Positions 15,705-24,974 of a stretch of DNA of 64,000 nt are shown here, piece after piece (positions within the stretch are counted from its first letter, which is position 1; each line of letters opens with the position of its first letter). The position numbers were made by a program, and so were the translations under genes. Origin of the DNA: Desulfosporosinus sp. (lineage in GTDB: Bacteria; Bacillota; Desulfitobacteriia; Desulfitobacteriales; Desulfitobacteriaceae); assembly GCA_003513495.1 (NCBI GenBank), contig DOPM01000025.1, positions 36,739 through 100,738 on the forward strand. The letters are read 5' to 3'. The notes below the pieces were generated by a model. The model did not search any database. It worked only from the letters and a program-made list of their open reading frames with translations, and had not been told where the DNA came from.

Positions 15705-16718
15705 CTAGTTTTCTTCTTCCAAGAAATATTGCATACTGCTCTTTTTTAATTCGGCAACACTAAACAGCATAGAAAACCTATTGACCCCTGTTGCTTGGGA
15801 GATTCTCTTCATGATATCTTTACAATCCTCTGTACTACGCCCATGGATCATCGTAAAGATATTGTAAGGCCAATCAGGAAGGGTTGGTCTCTGGTAACAA
15901 TGGCTGACTTCCTTAAAACGCGCCATGACTTGTCCCACCCTATCCGCCTGTTCTGGATCAACCTGCCAAACTCCCATAGCATTGGCAACAAAACCAGCTT
16001 TTTGATGGCGAAGAACTGCACCGAAACGCCTCAGGATTTTCTCCTCTAATAAACGATTTGCTGCTGAAATCACCTTGGCAGTTGGCCATTGAATGCTTTC
16101 TGCTAGGACTTCAAATGGATTTGGAGAATCAGGCAGATTACCCTGGAGCACTCGTATAAGGGTAATATCATCATCCGTTAATTCATAAGGAGAGATCTCT
16201 TCCATAGGCACGCCCCGTACAAAGTGTTCTTTTGATGTATCCGGTTCATTCTCTTGCTCGTCAATTGAACTATCAAAATCAAAATTGACGTTAATTTTAA
16301 AGACACGTGATGCAGGAAGAGTATAAATGTCATTTACTCCCGTTACTTCGCGAATAGTTTGAAGGATGCGTTCGGAAACAGTGAGTGAGGGTGCTATAAG
16401 TGTAAACCAAACATTATAGGTATGATCACGAAGATAGTTGTGTGTCACGCCTGGAATTCCTTCTAAGAGTTCAGCTAAGACAGATATTTTCTCTTCCGGA
16501 ACCTTACCGGCACACAAGGTACTGTGATACCCTAAACGGCGAGAATCGAAGACCCCCCCTAAACGTCGAATAATCCCTTCCTGGCGAAGATGTTGAATTC
16601 GATTATAGGCGTCATCCTCTGTTGTTCCTACAGCGTCACCTAAGATCTGATAGGGATGAACGGCAATTGGAAAATCATTTTGGATAGCATTCAGTAGGGC
16701 TCGATCGGTTGCATCCAT
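15705..16718 (-). CDS. ahbAB: Siroheme decarboxylase, AhbA-AhbB fusion
   Basis: 337 residues from ATG 16718, one base after the stop of the radical SAM gene, with GGAAGGGGG upstream. There are two homologous halves, each with an AsnC-like winged helix followed by a ferredoxin-like domain. In the first half these are ATDRALLNAIQNDFPI then VTHNYLRDHTYNVWF. In the second they are LTDDDITLIRVLQGNLP then VSHCYQRPTLPDWPYN. In many organisms AhbA and AhbB are separate subunits of about 150-170 residues; here they are joined by an acidic linker near residue 165. The enzyme decarboxylates siroheme to 12,18-didecarboxysiroheme. It sits beside ahbC, and ahbD lies nearby. Confidence 0.9.
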   Translation of the reverse strand: MDATDRALLNAIQNDFPIAVHPYQILGDAVGTTEDDAYNRIQHLRQEGIIRRLGGVFDSRRLGYHSTLCAGKVPEEKISVLAELLEGIPGVTHNYLRDHTYNVWFTLIAPSLTVSERILQTIREVTGVNDIYTLPASRVFKINVNFDFDSSIDEQENEPDTSKEHFVRGVPMEEISPYELTDDDITLIRVLQGNLPDSPNPFEVLAESIQWPTAKVISAANRLLEEKILRRFGAVLRHQKAGFVANAMGVWQVDPEQADRVGQVMARFKEVSHCYQRPTLPDWPYNIFTMIHGRSTEDCKDIMKRISQATGVNRFSMLFSVAELKKSSMQYFLEEEN

Positions 16719-16719
16719 A

Positions 16720-17715
16720 CTAAACCCCCTTCCTTCCGTGATATAGGCACCACGGTTCCTCGGCCATGTAATCTCCTTCATTGTAATAGGCGGCACGTGC
16801 ACGGCACCCGCCGCAAGCGCGCTTATATTCACACGACCCGCAGCCGCCTTTATAGTCTAATGTACGTAGTTTCTGTAATACCTCATTGTTACGCCAAATC
16901 TCGTCAAAGGGAGTCTCTCGAACATCCCCTAGGGGAATATTTAAATATGCACAGGGCTGAACTTGGCCTTTGGGCCCAATAATGCAATAGGCTGTGCCTG
17001 CTAAACATCCGCGACTAAAGCGCATATCAACCCCCATTTGTTTCGCGATCCGCATAAACTGAGGAGCACAAGTAGGCTTTAATTCAATGTTTACGGTTTG
17101 TTGTTTTTTCATGATACGAGTGAGAATATCCTCATAGGCCTCAGCTCTTAAGGACTCTTCCTCGATGGACACCGCCCGTCCCGTCGGGACGAGGAAGAAG
17201 AAATGGTGAGCTACAGCGCCAAGTTCGACAGCGAAATTCGTAATGGCTTCTACCTCATGGGCATTCCAATCCATTACTGTCGTGTGAATTTGAAAGGCCA
17301 GTCCTACCTCACGGCAATTTTTCATCCCCTGTACTGCCCCATCCCAAGCACCTGGGAACTTTCGAAATTCATCATGTTTAGCCTTATCCAAAGAGTCTAG
17401 GGAAATCCCCATTCCCATAGCGCCAGCCTCTTTGAGTTGGCGAGCTAAATCTAGTGTGATTAGAGTTCCGTTGGTCCCAAACACCGGACGCAACCCGAGT
17501 GATGTGGCATAGGCCACAAGTTCTACAATATCCGGTCTTATCAGAGGTTCCCCTCCGCTAAAAATCATAATCTTGAAGCCTGCTTTGGCAATTTGCTCTA
17601 ACAAGGTCTTTGCTTCAGCCGTGTTGAGTTCATCTTCAACTCTACACCCGGCATCGCGATAGCAATGATCACAGAACATATTGCAATCATTCGTTGTATT
17701 CCAAGAAACGATCAT
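16720..17715 (-). CDS. ahbC: Radical SAM Fe-coproporphyrin III synthase (AhbC, NirJ-like)
   Basis: 331 residues from ATG 17715, after GAGAGGAGCG. The radical SAM cluster CNMFCDHC is near residue 20, then FSGGEPLIRP. A C-terminal SPASM-type Cys-rich region follows (CLAGTAYC, CGSCEYKRACGGC, final WC). The family removes the acetate side chains from didecarboxysiroheme to give Fe-coproporphyrin III. It is placed directly between hemB and the ahbA-ahbB fusion. Assignment as AhbC rather than AhbD is from context and similarity of the N-terminus (VSWNTTNDCNMFCDHC); the two paralogues could be confused. Confidence 0.87.
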   Translation of the reverse strand: MIVSWNTTNDCNMFCDHCYRDAGCRVEDELNTAEAKTLLEQIAKAGFKIMIFSGGEPLIRPDIVELVAYATSLGLRPVFGTNGTLITLDLARQLKEAGAMGMGISLDSLDKAKHDEFRKFPGAWDGAVQGMKNCREVGLAFQIHTTVMDWNAHEVEAITNFAVELGAVAHHFFFLVPTGRAVSIEEESLRAEAYEDILTRIMKKQQTVNIELKPTCAPQFMRIAKQMGVDMRFSRGCLAGTAYCIIGPKGQVQPCAYLNIPLGDVRETPFDEIWRNNEVLQKLRTLDYKGGCGSCEYKRACGGCRARAAYYNEGDYMAEEPWCLYHGRKGV

Positions 17716-17717
17716 GC

Positions 17718-18695
17718 TTAACGCTCCTCTCTTAGCCAACGTGCCACGTCTAAAGCGTGATACGTAATTAGCAAATCCGCTCCTGCTCGCTTCATACTCA
17801 CTAGGGCCTCCAGAACAATGCGTTTCTCATCTATCCAACCCTTAGCTGCCGCGGCTTTAACCATAGAGTATTCTCCGCTGACATTATAGGCTGCGAGAGG
17901 CACGCCGTATCGCTCTTTAGTTCGATAAATTATATCTCCATAGGACAGGGCCGGCTTTACAATAATCATGTCGGCGCCCTCCTCAATGTCTAAATCCGTT
18001 TCCAACATTGCTTCATTGCCATTGGCTGAATCCATCTGATAGGTTCTGCGATCTCCAAACTGAGGGGTTGAACCTGCAGCCTCTCTAAAGGGTCCATAAA
18101 ATCCTGAGGCAAACTTAGCTGAATAGGCCATGATGGGAATATGAGAAAATCCTTCGTTATCTAACATTTCCCTGATGGCAGCAACTCGTCCATCCATCAT
18201 GTCCGATGGAGCAACCATATCCGCACCCGCTAGGGCCTGAGAAAGTGCCGTCTTGGCCAGCAGTTCGAGGGTCGGGTCATTCATAACCTGTCCGTTTTCA
18301 ATCAGCCCACAATGTCCGTGATCCGTATATTCGCATAAGCAGACATCCGTGATGACATAGAGATCGGGGTAGTGTTGTTTAGCTAAGCGTACGGCTTGTT
18401 GTACAATCCCCTGGTCATGGTAAGCTCCTGAACCAACACTATCCTTACTCTCCGGAATCCCGAATAGCAAGACCGCTGGGATTCCTAGTTCTACAACTTC
18501 CCGAAGTGCCAAGATAAACTCATCGAGAGAAAAATTATAGACTCCGGGCATAGAGGAGATCTCCACCTTTTTCTTCTCCCCCGCCATGACAAACATGGGG
18601 TAAATCAGATTCTCTATTCTAATATGGTTTTCCCGAACCATACTACGAATAGTTTCGTTGGCTCGTAAACGGCGGGGTCGCCTTTGCAGTTCCAT
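17718..18695 (-). CDS. hemB: Porphobilinogen synthase (delta-aminolevulinate dehydratase)
   Basis: 325 residues from ATG 18695, preceded by AAAGGAGG. The upstream in-frame ATGs precede that site. It condenses two 5-aminolevulinate molecules to porphobilinogen. The cysteine-rich metal site is CLCEYTDHGHC near residue 120. The Schiff-base lysine regions are MAYSAKFASGFYGPFREAAG and IIVKPALSYGD. Its end lies 2 bp from the ahbC start codon, implying coupling. Confidence 0.96.
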   Translation of the reverse strand: MELQRRPRRLRANETIRSMVRENHIRIENLIYPMFVMAGEKKKVEISSMPGVYNFSLDEFILALREVVELGIPAVLLFGIPESKDSVGSGAYHDQGIVQQAVRLAKQHYPDLYVITDVCLCEYTDHGHCGLIENGQVMNDPTLELLAKTALSQALAGADMVAPSDMMDGRVAAIREMLDNEGFSHIPIMAYSAKFASGFYGPFREAAGSTPQFGDRRTYQMDSANGNEAMLETDLDIEEGADMIIVKPALSYGDIIYRTKERYGVPLAAYNVSGEYSMVKAAAAKGWIDEKRIVLEALVSMKRAGADLLITYHALDVARWLREER

Positions 18696-18738
18696 CTCTT
18701 CATGACCTCCTTTAATAACCATCAAGTATGAGGCACTA

Positions 18739-18760
18739 TGTCATCCTGAGCTGACAGGAT
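18739..18760. repeat. Degenerate copy of the TGTCATCCTGAG intergenic repeat
   Basis: TGTCATCCTGAG followed by a short complementary arm CAGGAT, between ahbD and hemB. It resembles the outer part of the fuller copies at 42758-42820 and 46243-46302. It looks like a truncated or eroded member of that family. Confidence 0.5.
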
Positions 18761-18834
18761 AATCTTTCATTTATCCGATGACTATCAATTCCTCTTAGGC
18801 AAACTCCATCTGAATCTAAGAATCACTTGATCGC

Positions 18835-20010
18835 CTACTTCAAGCCGATCTCTGTGTCTGTCAAATAACAGGCTGGGTCTGATTCCCAATAATCTCCCGT
18901 CACGGCTTCAGCACGCGTTCTGAAATTACCGTTACACATACTTAAATATTGACAGGATGAACACCGTCCTTTGAGTAAGCCCTTTCGATCTTTCAGTCCC
19001 GCCAATGTAGGATGAGTTAGATCCGTCCAGATATCTCCAAATTTACGCTCTCTGACATTGCCAAAGGTGATATGCTGGGTAAATTGATCGGGGTGTACAT
19101 TCCCCAGGGGATCTACTTCTCCGAAGGCTATGCCTGAACGGTTTCCACCGTTAAATCCAATTAGATTTTTAATCCGTTCGGCCCTGGCAGGATCTTCATT
19201 TAGGGCCTGCAGGTACATGTAAACTCCATCACAATGATTATCTACAGTGAGGATTTCTTTCTTCAAACCGCGTTCTTCGAAATCCCGTGTACGCCGAATG
19301 ATGGTATCCATGGCTTGCCTGGATTCTTCTGGAGTCACATCCTCAGCAATCATCTGGCTGCCGCGACCGGAATAGACCAAATGGTAGAAACAAACTCTAT
19401 CGATATTTTCTGCTTCAATAAAATCAAAAATTTTATCAAGTTCTTGAATGTTATGATGATTAATTGTAAAACGAAGCCCAACACGTTGATCAACAGCGAC
19501 ACAGTTTTGAATGCCTTCCATTGCCGCCTTAAAAGCGCCCTCTTTACCTCGAAATTTATCATTGACATCTTGGAGTCCGTCTAATGAGATCCCCACATAG
19601 CCAACACCGATTTCTTTGATTCTCTTTGCCACTTCTGGCGTGATCAATGTACCATTCGTGGAAAGGGTTGCCCGCAAACCTTTTGAGGTAGCATATTCTG
19701 CCAATTCGAAGAAGTCAGGACGTATCAAAGGTTCACCGCCAGAGAAAAGAAGTACCGGAACCCGAAAATCAGCTAGATCGTCGATAAAGCGTTTAGCTTC
19801 GGCAGTTGACATCTCATCTTGGTATTTTTGAGCATCAGATTCCATATAACAATGGGCACATTTTAAGTTACAGGTACGAGTCGAATTCCATACTACAACC
19901 GGGCCAGACCCGACGGTTGTTCCGTTCTGGGACCCCAGCGAGTGCTTACTATAACGAAGAGAGTCTCCGAAGTATTCTGTATCAAATAAGAGCTTTGTGA
20001 CACTAATCAT
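18835..20010 (-). CDS. ahbD: Radical SAM heme synthase AhbD (Fe-coproporphyrin decarboxylase)
   Basis: 391 residues, ATG after GGAGGGGTAAAGGT. The radical SAM cluster is CNLKCAHC near residue 48, then LFSGGEPLIRP. The C-terminal SPASM cysteines are CSSCQYLSMCNG and a late DPACYL. The enzyme oxidatively decarboxylates the two propionates of Fe-coproporphyrin III to heme b, the last step of the siroheme route. The longer N-terminal lead (about 45 residues before the cluster) and HxxQFTQHITFGN segment fit AhbD better than AhbC. It sits between cobA-hemD and hemB. Confidence 0.88.
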   Translation of the reverse strand: MISVTKLLFDTEYFGDSLRYSKHSLGSQNGTTVGSGPVVVWNSTRTCNLKCAHCYMESDAQKYQDEMSTAEAKRFIDDLADFRVPVLLFSGGEPLIRPDFFELAEYATSKGLRATLSTNGTLITPEVAKRIKEIGVGYVGISLDGLQDVNDKFRGKEGAFKAAMEGIQNCVAVDQRVGLRFTINHHNIQELDKIFDFIEAENIDRVCFYHLVYSGRGSQMIAEDVTPEESRQAMDTIIRRTRDFEERGLKKEILTVDNHCDGVYMYLQALNEDPARAERIKNLIGFNGGNRSGIAFGEVDPLGNVHPDQFTQHITFGNVRERKFGDIWTDLTHPTLAGLKDRKGLLKGRCSSCQYLSMCNGNFRTRAEAVTGDYWESDPACYLTDTEIGLK

Positions 20011-20014
20011 ACCT

Positions 20015-21520
20015 TTACCCCTCCAATAAGGCTTCGACTAATCCCTGAATTGTATATTCATTGGCCTCTTTATAGATCGTCAGACCGAGCTTTCGAGCAG
20101 TGGCACTAGTAATTGGTCCGATGGAATACAGTGAGACACCTTTTAGCAGAGAGATTTCCCCATCCAAAAGTTCTACAAAATTGCGCACAGTCGAAGAACT
20201 TGTAAATGTGACCGTATGAATCTCCTTCTCACGAAGCATACGATGTAATTCTTCTCGATTAGCTCCTCCGAGAACCGTCTTATAGACTGGGACATCCCAG
20301 ACTTCTACTCCCATAGCCTTAAGAGATTCTGGCAGTATATCTCTGGCTTCTTCTGCCCTGGCCAGTAACACCTTTTGACCAGAGGAAATCCGGTCCGAAA
20401 GACCTTCCACGATCTTCTCGGCTCGGTATTCTTCTGGGACATAGGCAGCACGAAGTCCTCGTTTCTCAATGGCAGCTTGAGTAGCCGGACCAATGGCAAC
20501 GATCTCCAGACCCGCTAATTCTCGAACATCTCGCTCTTGAATGCTAAGTTCTTCAAAAAAGGCCTCAACCCCGTTGACACTGGTGAAAACAAGCCAATTA
20601 AATCCTTGTAAACTATTCATCGCTTTAATTAAATATGCATTATCCGTGGGAGGGACAATTTCAATCGTCGGAAATTCCCAGGCCTCTCCACCCAAAGCTT
20701 CGATTTCCTGGGTTAACACGCTGGCCTGATGGCGTGCCCGAGTCACTACAATCCTTTGACCAAACAATGGTTTCTTTTCGAACCACTGGAGTTTTTCTCG
20801 CAGAGAGACGACTTCACCGACGATAATAATCGAAGGGTTAGTGAAGTTTTGCTTCTTAACCTCTGAGGCAATAGAATCTAGTTGCCCCACGAGGGTTCGT
20901 TGTTCCGGTCTAGTACCCCATTGAATGATTCCTACCGGGGTGGTTGGCTTCTTGCCGTTTTCTATTAGTTTCTGCGCGATAAGGGGAAGGTTTTCCATGC
21001 CCATTAGAAACACTAAGGTTCCATGGGATTGTGCCAGGTGGTCCCAATGAATACTTGTTTCATTCTTTGTAGGGTCTTCATGTCCCGTTATGACCGCAAA
21101 GGAGGACGTCAGATCTCGATGGGTTACTGGAATGCCAGCATAAGCAGGAACGGCAATAGCCGAAGTAATACCTGGTACTACCTCAAACTGAATCCCTGCC
21201 TTGAGTAGGGCTTCAGCCTCCTCGCCTCCTCTACCAAAAACAAAAGGATCTCCACCTTTTAGGCGGGTCACTATTTTCCCCTCAAGCCCTTTATCGACGA
21301 GGACTTGGTTAATTTCTTCTTGACGAAGTGTGTGGCGATCCGGAGATTTCCCTACATAGATCAGTTCGCAGTCCGGACGAGCTAATGTCAAAAGACGTCG
21401 CGAAGCCAACCGATCATAAACTAAAACATCTGCTTTAGCAATACATTCTGACCCTTTAATCGTAATCAACTTTGGGTCTCCCGGACCAGCACCCACTAAA
21501 TATACATATCCCTTACTCAA
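20015..21520 (-). CDS. cobA-hemD: Uroporphyrinogen-III C-methyltransferase / uroporphyrinogen-III synthase fusion
   Basis: 501 residues, TTG start after ATAGGAGTG. Residues 1 to about 245 are the SAM-dependent methyltransferase (VGAGPGDPKLITIKG, RLKGGDPFVFGRGGEEAEAL, VPGITSAIAVPAYAGIPVTHR), making precorrin-2. The rest is uroporphyrinogen-III synthase (FGQRIVVTRARHQASVL, FTSSSTVRNFVELL). The fusion gives both ring closure and the first committed siroheme step. Since heme here is made from siroheme, it is a required heme enzyme. The ahbD gene begins 4 bp after it. Confidence 0.95.
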   Translation of the reverse strand: MSKGYVYLVGAGPGDPKLITIKGSECIAKADVLVYDRLASRRLLTLARPDCELIYVGKSPDRHTLRQEEINQVLVDKGLEGKIVTRLKGGDPFVFGRGGEEAEALLKAGIQFEVVPGITSAIAVPAYAGIPVTHRDLTSSFAVITGHEDPTKNETSIHWDHLAQSHGTLVFLMGMENLPLIAQKLIENGKKPTTPVGIIQWGTRPEQRTLVGQLDSIASEVKKQNFTNPSIIIVGEVVSLREKLQWFEKKPLFGQRIVVTRARHQASVLTQEIEALGGEAWEFPTIEIVPPTDNAYLIKAMNSLQGFNWLVFTSVNGVEAFFEELSIQERDVRELAGLEIVAIGPATQAAIEKRGLRAAYVPEEYRAEKIVEGLSDRISSGQKVLLARAEEARDILPESLKAMGVEVWDVPVYKTVLGGANREELHRMLREKEIHTVTFTSSSTVRNFVELLDGEISLLKGVSLYSIGPITSATARKLGLTIYKEANEYTIQGLVEALLEG

Positions 21521-21591
21521 AATGAAACACTCCTATCCCATCATGTTACAAAGCTTAATTATTCGTTCTCCTGTCCCAAGTCCGGGACGCA

Positions 21592-21974
21592 GTGTCACAC
21601 AGTCGCGACGTCTTTACGTAAGCAGAATAGCAAACTTCCGTTTAAGCGACTGACCCCAGATTCGGGGCAGCGCACAAGGTCCCCTCCCGCCATCCTTGGC
21701 TCCGGGGACACTAGACCATCCATGGTCGTCGGACGTGCGCTGCAGCCAACCGAGCCATGGTCCCTTCTCGCCGTCCTGCAAGAAGGCTAATCCGTGCGAA
21801 GACAGTGTCTGCAAGAAGATTAATCCGTGCGAAAACATTGTTTTCGTGGGCTACAGGGACACTTGGCCATCCATGGCCGGCGGATGGCGAGTTTGGCTGG
21901 CACCCCGCTCCCCATAGAAGGAGCTTAAACGGTTAGTTTGCTCTGCGTCGTAAGCACTGAGCGCTGTGTCACAC
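21592..21974. repeat. 383-bp GC-rich element with terminal inverted repeats inside the heme operon
   Basis: Imperfect terminal inverted repeats of about 50 bp (21592-21647 and 21923-21974) start at GTGTCACAC and end at GTTTAAGC/GCTTAAAC. Inside are two direct-repeat pairs: 24-nt copies at 21777-21800 and 21810-21833 (22 of 24 identical), and 21-nt copies at 21705-21725 and 21856-21876 (19 of 21). The base composition is visibly more GC-rich than the surrounding spacer. No ORF in it looks real. It fills nearly the whole gap between hemC and cobA-hemD. It is probably a non-autonomous mobile element (MITE-like) or a large structured RNA. Confidence 0.65.
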
Positions 21975-21990
21975 AAGTCCCCTAGTTCCC

Positions 21991-22902
21991 TTATCGTATT
22001 TCCGCTAATATCGAGGTAGCCCCTAGGTCTATCAGACGATTGGCAACTTCGTTGCCCACTGTTTTCGGATCAGTTCCGTTGGCTTCTGCCTTAATCAAGC
22101 GAGATCCATCAAGACTCGCCACCATTCCTCGAAGCACAATCTGCCCATCAACCACTTCTCCCAAGGCCCCGATGGGGACTTGGCAACCTCCTTCAAGCTT
22201 GCGCATTAAGGCGCGTTCAGCACGCACTGCTAGTTCCGTCGGAGTATGGTTAAGTCGAGATAATAGATCTGCAATATCCGAACGTTTCTCATCAATTTCC
22301 ACGGCGATGGACCCTTGCCCTACCGCCGAGAGCATGATGTCTTCCGGCAGAATTTGAGTGATTCGTTCTTCCCACCCTAACCGTTTTACACCAGCAGCAG
22401 CAAGGATAATCCCCGCCATTTCGGACTCTTGTAACTTCCTCCACCGAGTCTGGAGATTCCCCCGCAAATCCATAAAACCAAGATCTGGGCGATAATGCTT
22501 AAGTTGTGATTTCCGGCGCAAACTGCTTGTGCCAATAATGGCTCCCTCAGGTAAATCCTCGATTGAGAGCCCGTTCCTGCTTAGAAAAACGTCCCTAGGC
22601 TCCTCTCTCTCACAAAAGGCACTAATGATTAACCCGGGTGGTAATAAGGTTGGCATGTCCTTTAAACTATGGACTGCCATATCAAGTTCGTCTTTGAGCA
22701 GACCTTGCTCTAATTCCTTCGTAAATAGTCCTTTGTCCCCGATCTTCGAAAGGGGGACATCTAAAATCTTATCCCCTTTGGTTTTCATTGAGACAAGCTC
22801 AAAGTTAAGGTGAGGATAAAGTTTGGTTAGTTGACTTTGTACCCACTCGGCTTGCCACATTGCTAATTGGCTGTCCCGAGTTCCTATACGAATGTTCTTC
22901 AT
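21991..22902 (-). CDS. hemC: Hydroxymethylbilane synthase (porphobilinogen deaminase)
   Basis: 303 residues. It polymerises four porphobilinogens into hydroxymethylbilane. Signatures are IGTRDSQLAMWQAEWV at the N-terminus, SLKDMPTLLPPG, GTSSLRRKSQL, and the dipyrromethane-cofactor cysteine in LEGGCQVPIGALG near residue 240. The ATG start overlaps the hemA stop as ATGA, with AGGAGGGCTG upstream. Confidence 0.96.
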   Translation of the reverse strand: MKNIRIGTRDSQLAMWQAEWVQSQLTKLYPHLNFELVSMKTKGDKILDVPLSKIGDKGLFTKELEQGLLKDELDMAVHSLKDMPTLLPPGLIISAFCEREEPRDVFLSRNGLSIEDLPEGAIIGTSSLRRKSQLKHYRPDLGFMDLRGNLQTRWRKLQESEMAGIILAAAGVKRLGWEERITQILPEDIMLSAVGQGSIAVEIDEKRSDIADLLSRLNHTPTELAVRAERALMRKLEGGCQVPIGALGEVVDGQIVLRGMVASLDGSRLIKAEANGTDPKTVGNEVANRLIDLGATSILAEIR

Positions 22903-24236
22903 TCAGCCCTCCTATGATGCCCCTGCCCTTGACTCTTCTTTAAGATTAAGCTCGGGCGTGAGCCCTCTTGTCTAACATTTAAATCAAATAGGTTCTGTAG
23001 TATTTCCGTATACAGATGCCCTTGACTTGTATTGGCATATTCTTTGAGGTTGATAATCGGCACATGTAACAGATGATTCACAATAGAATTTGCCATAGAT
23101 CGTATTACTTTCTCTTGTTTGGGCGTTAACCCTGATAAATGCGTTAGGGCGCGCTCAACTTGAAGATCTCTAATCTTCTCTCCCTTTTCCTGTAAGGCTA
23201 AAATCGTCGGAACAACATATAAGGTATTGTGCCATTTTAGAAATAATTCCATTTCTTCATCGATAATCTTTTCAGCGTTTTGAGCCGCAAGTTCACGCTC
23301 TTGATGATGACGGTCAACCACCCCGCGCAAATCATCAATATCAAACAACGTAATTTGGGGAATCTTTCCTACATCAGGGTGAATATCACGAGGTACTGCG
23401 ATATCAATAATCAGGATAGGTCGATTCTTACGGTTTTTCATAATTCCCAGCATCCGTTCCGGCAACAACACAAAATGTTTTGAAGCCGTCGCAGAAATGA
23501 CAATGTCTACTTCTTCGAGGTACTGATCAACATCATCAAGGCGAACCGCACGTCCACAACACTCCTGCGCCAATATCACAGCTTTTTCATAGGATCGATT
23601 CGAGACCAAGACTGTAGTTGCCCCTGCTGATACCAAGTATTTAGCTGTCAGGGTACTCATTTCCCCTGCTCCCATAATTAAAATTCCTTTACCTTGAAGT
23701 TCACCAAATTGTTGTTTGGCGAGCTCTACGGCCGTATAACTAATGGAAACGGGATGCTGGTCGATTAAAGTTTCTGTACGAACACGTTTGCCTACTGCTA
23801 AAGCATTCTGAAAAAGCACGTTGATCACTTTGTTGGTAACCTCAGCATCGTTAGCTTGTTGATAAGCAGTACTAACCTGTCCCAGAATTTGAGTCTCTCC
23901 TCGAACCATGGAATCCAAACCAGATACTACTCGATACAAGTGGCGGACGGCATCATATAGGGTATGGGCATATAAGTAGTTCTCGAGTATCCCTTCCTCA
24001 AGTCCGTGATGACTAGCAAAAAACTCCTTTATAGAGCGGATGCCTGTTTCTACATCCGTTGTAGCAGCATAGATCTCCGTACGATTACAGGTACTGAGAA
24101 TTACGACTCCTTGTATTGCTGGGCAATTCTTCAATTCTTTAAGAGCCGTCTGCATTTGAGAGGGGTGAAAACTCATTTTTTCCCTTATTTCTACTGGCGC
24201 GCTCCGGTGATTTAGCCCAATAGCGACTGGAAACAT
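22899..24236 (-). CDS. hemA: Glutamyl-tRNA reductase
   Basis: 445 residues from ATG 24236 (MFPVAIGLNHRSAPVEIREK), behind AAAGGAGTGG. It overlaps the end of the upstream dehydrogenase gene by 25 bp. The catalytic cysteine is in LSTCNRTEIYA near residue 50, with the NADPH fold at MGAGEMSTLTAKYL and the C-terminal dimerisation helix. It reduces glutamyl-tRNA to glutamate-1-semialdehyde, the entry to tetrapyrrole synthesis. Its position ahead of hemC in this operon is the usual one in Firmicutes. Confidence 0.96.
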   Translation of the reverse strand: MFPVAIGLNHRSAPVEIREKMSFHPSQMQTALKELKNCPAIQGVVILSTCNRTEIYAATTDVETGIRSIKEFFASHHGLEEGILENYLYAHTLYDAVRHLYRVVSGLDSMVRGETQILGQVSTAYQQANDAEVTNKVINVLFQNALAVGKRVRTETLIDQHPVSISYTAVELAKQQFGELQGKGILIMGAGEMSTLTAKYLVSAGATTVLVSNRSYEKAVILAQECCGRAVRLDDVDQYLEEVDIVISATASKHFVLLPERMLGIMKNRKNRPILIIDIAVPRDIHPDVGKIPQITLFDIDDLRGVVDRHHQERELAAQNAEKIIDEEMELFLKWHNTLYVVPTILALQEKGEKIRDLQVERALTHLSGLTPKQEKVIRSMANSIVNHLLHVPIINLKEYANTSQGHLYTEILQNLFDLNVRQEGSRPSLILKKSQGQGHHRRAE

Positions 24237-24850
24237 GTTTCGACCACTCCTTTCGCCTCGGCTAATCGTTGGGCTTTGATGAGTTCTCTCACTTCGCCGT
24301 CCGTTGCACGATTCCAAAAGATACTTCGTTTTTCAGGTGGCAATTCAGACTTAGCTTTATTTCTCCAATTCTTGAGTAAGGTAAGATATTCCGCCATTTC
24401 AGAGCCGTACATAGTTTCTAACTCTGCACGTACTTGCCGCGCAACAATAGGACTGCTTCCTCCTGTCGATACCGCAATTTTCAGATCTCCTTGCTCCATA
24501 ATCGATGGTACGATAAAACTACATTTGTCTGGATCATCTACGACATTGACCAGTCGATAAAGAGCATTCGCATCACGTGACACTTGGGCATTTACTTCCT
24601 CAATCTCTGTACATGAAAAAACAAGCCTGGCCTCTTGAATATCTTCCGAAGAATAGTTCTTTTCCACCCAAAAACAAGTTTCTCCATCAATCAGTTCTTT
24701 AAGTTCCGGATCGAGACGAGGAGAAACAATGCGCACCAATGCTCCATGATGTAAAAGAGTTTGAACTTTGCGCAAAGCCACATTTCCTCCCCCGACAACC
24801 AAAACCGGCAGAGCCTTTAAGTCTATAAATATGGGATAATACTGCGACAT
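24212..24850 (-). CDS. Precorrin-2 dehydrogenase / sirohydrochlorin ferrochelatase (SirC/Met8/CysG-N type)
   Basis: 212 residues. The NAD-binding segment LPVLVVGGGNVALRKVQTLL is near the N-terminus, then VNVVDDPDKCSFIVPSIMEQ and AVSTGGSSPIVARQVR as in the CysG N-terminal domain. It oxidises precorrin-2 to sirohydrochlorin and may also insert iron. With cobA-hemD it completes siroheme synthesis, the substrate of the AhbA-B, C and D enzymes downstream. Whether it chelates iron itself cannot be read from sequence, and no separate chelatase gene is seen in the operon. Confidence 0.92.
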   Translation of the reverse strand: MSQYYPIFIDLKALPVLVVGGGNVALRKVQTLLHHGALVRIVSPRLDPELKELIDGETCFWVEKNYSSEDIQEARLVFSCTEIEEVNAQVSRDANALYRLVNVVDDPDKCSFIVPSIMEQGDLKIAVSTGGSSPIVARQVRAELETMYGSEMAEYLTLLKNWRNKAKSELPPEKRSIFWNRATDGEVRELIKAQRLAEAKGVVETCFQSLLG

Positions 24851-24974
24851 AAACTCTAGTCACCTTCTCCAACGTTTTATCTAACTATAAATTCGGCTTA
24901 TTCGGACATATTTCCTGCCAAAACTTGTGGTTTCTTGAATTTACTGCAGCCGTACTGTCTATGCAACTATAGCA

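Noticed and set aside
21614..21917. Short ORFs on both strands between hemC and cobA-hemD
   Set aside because: They lie wholly inside the inverted-repeat element, have no ribosome site and show repeat-derived composition.
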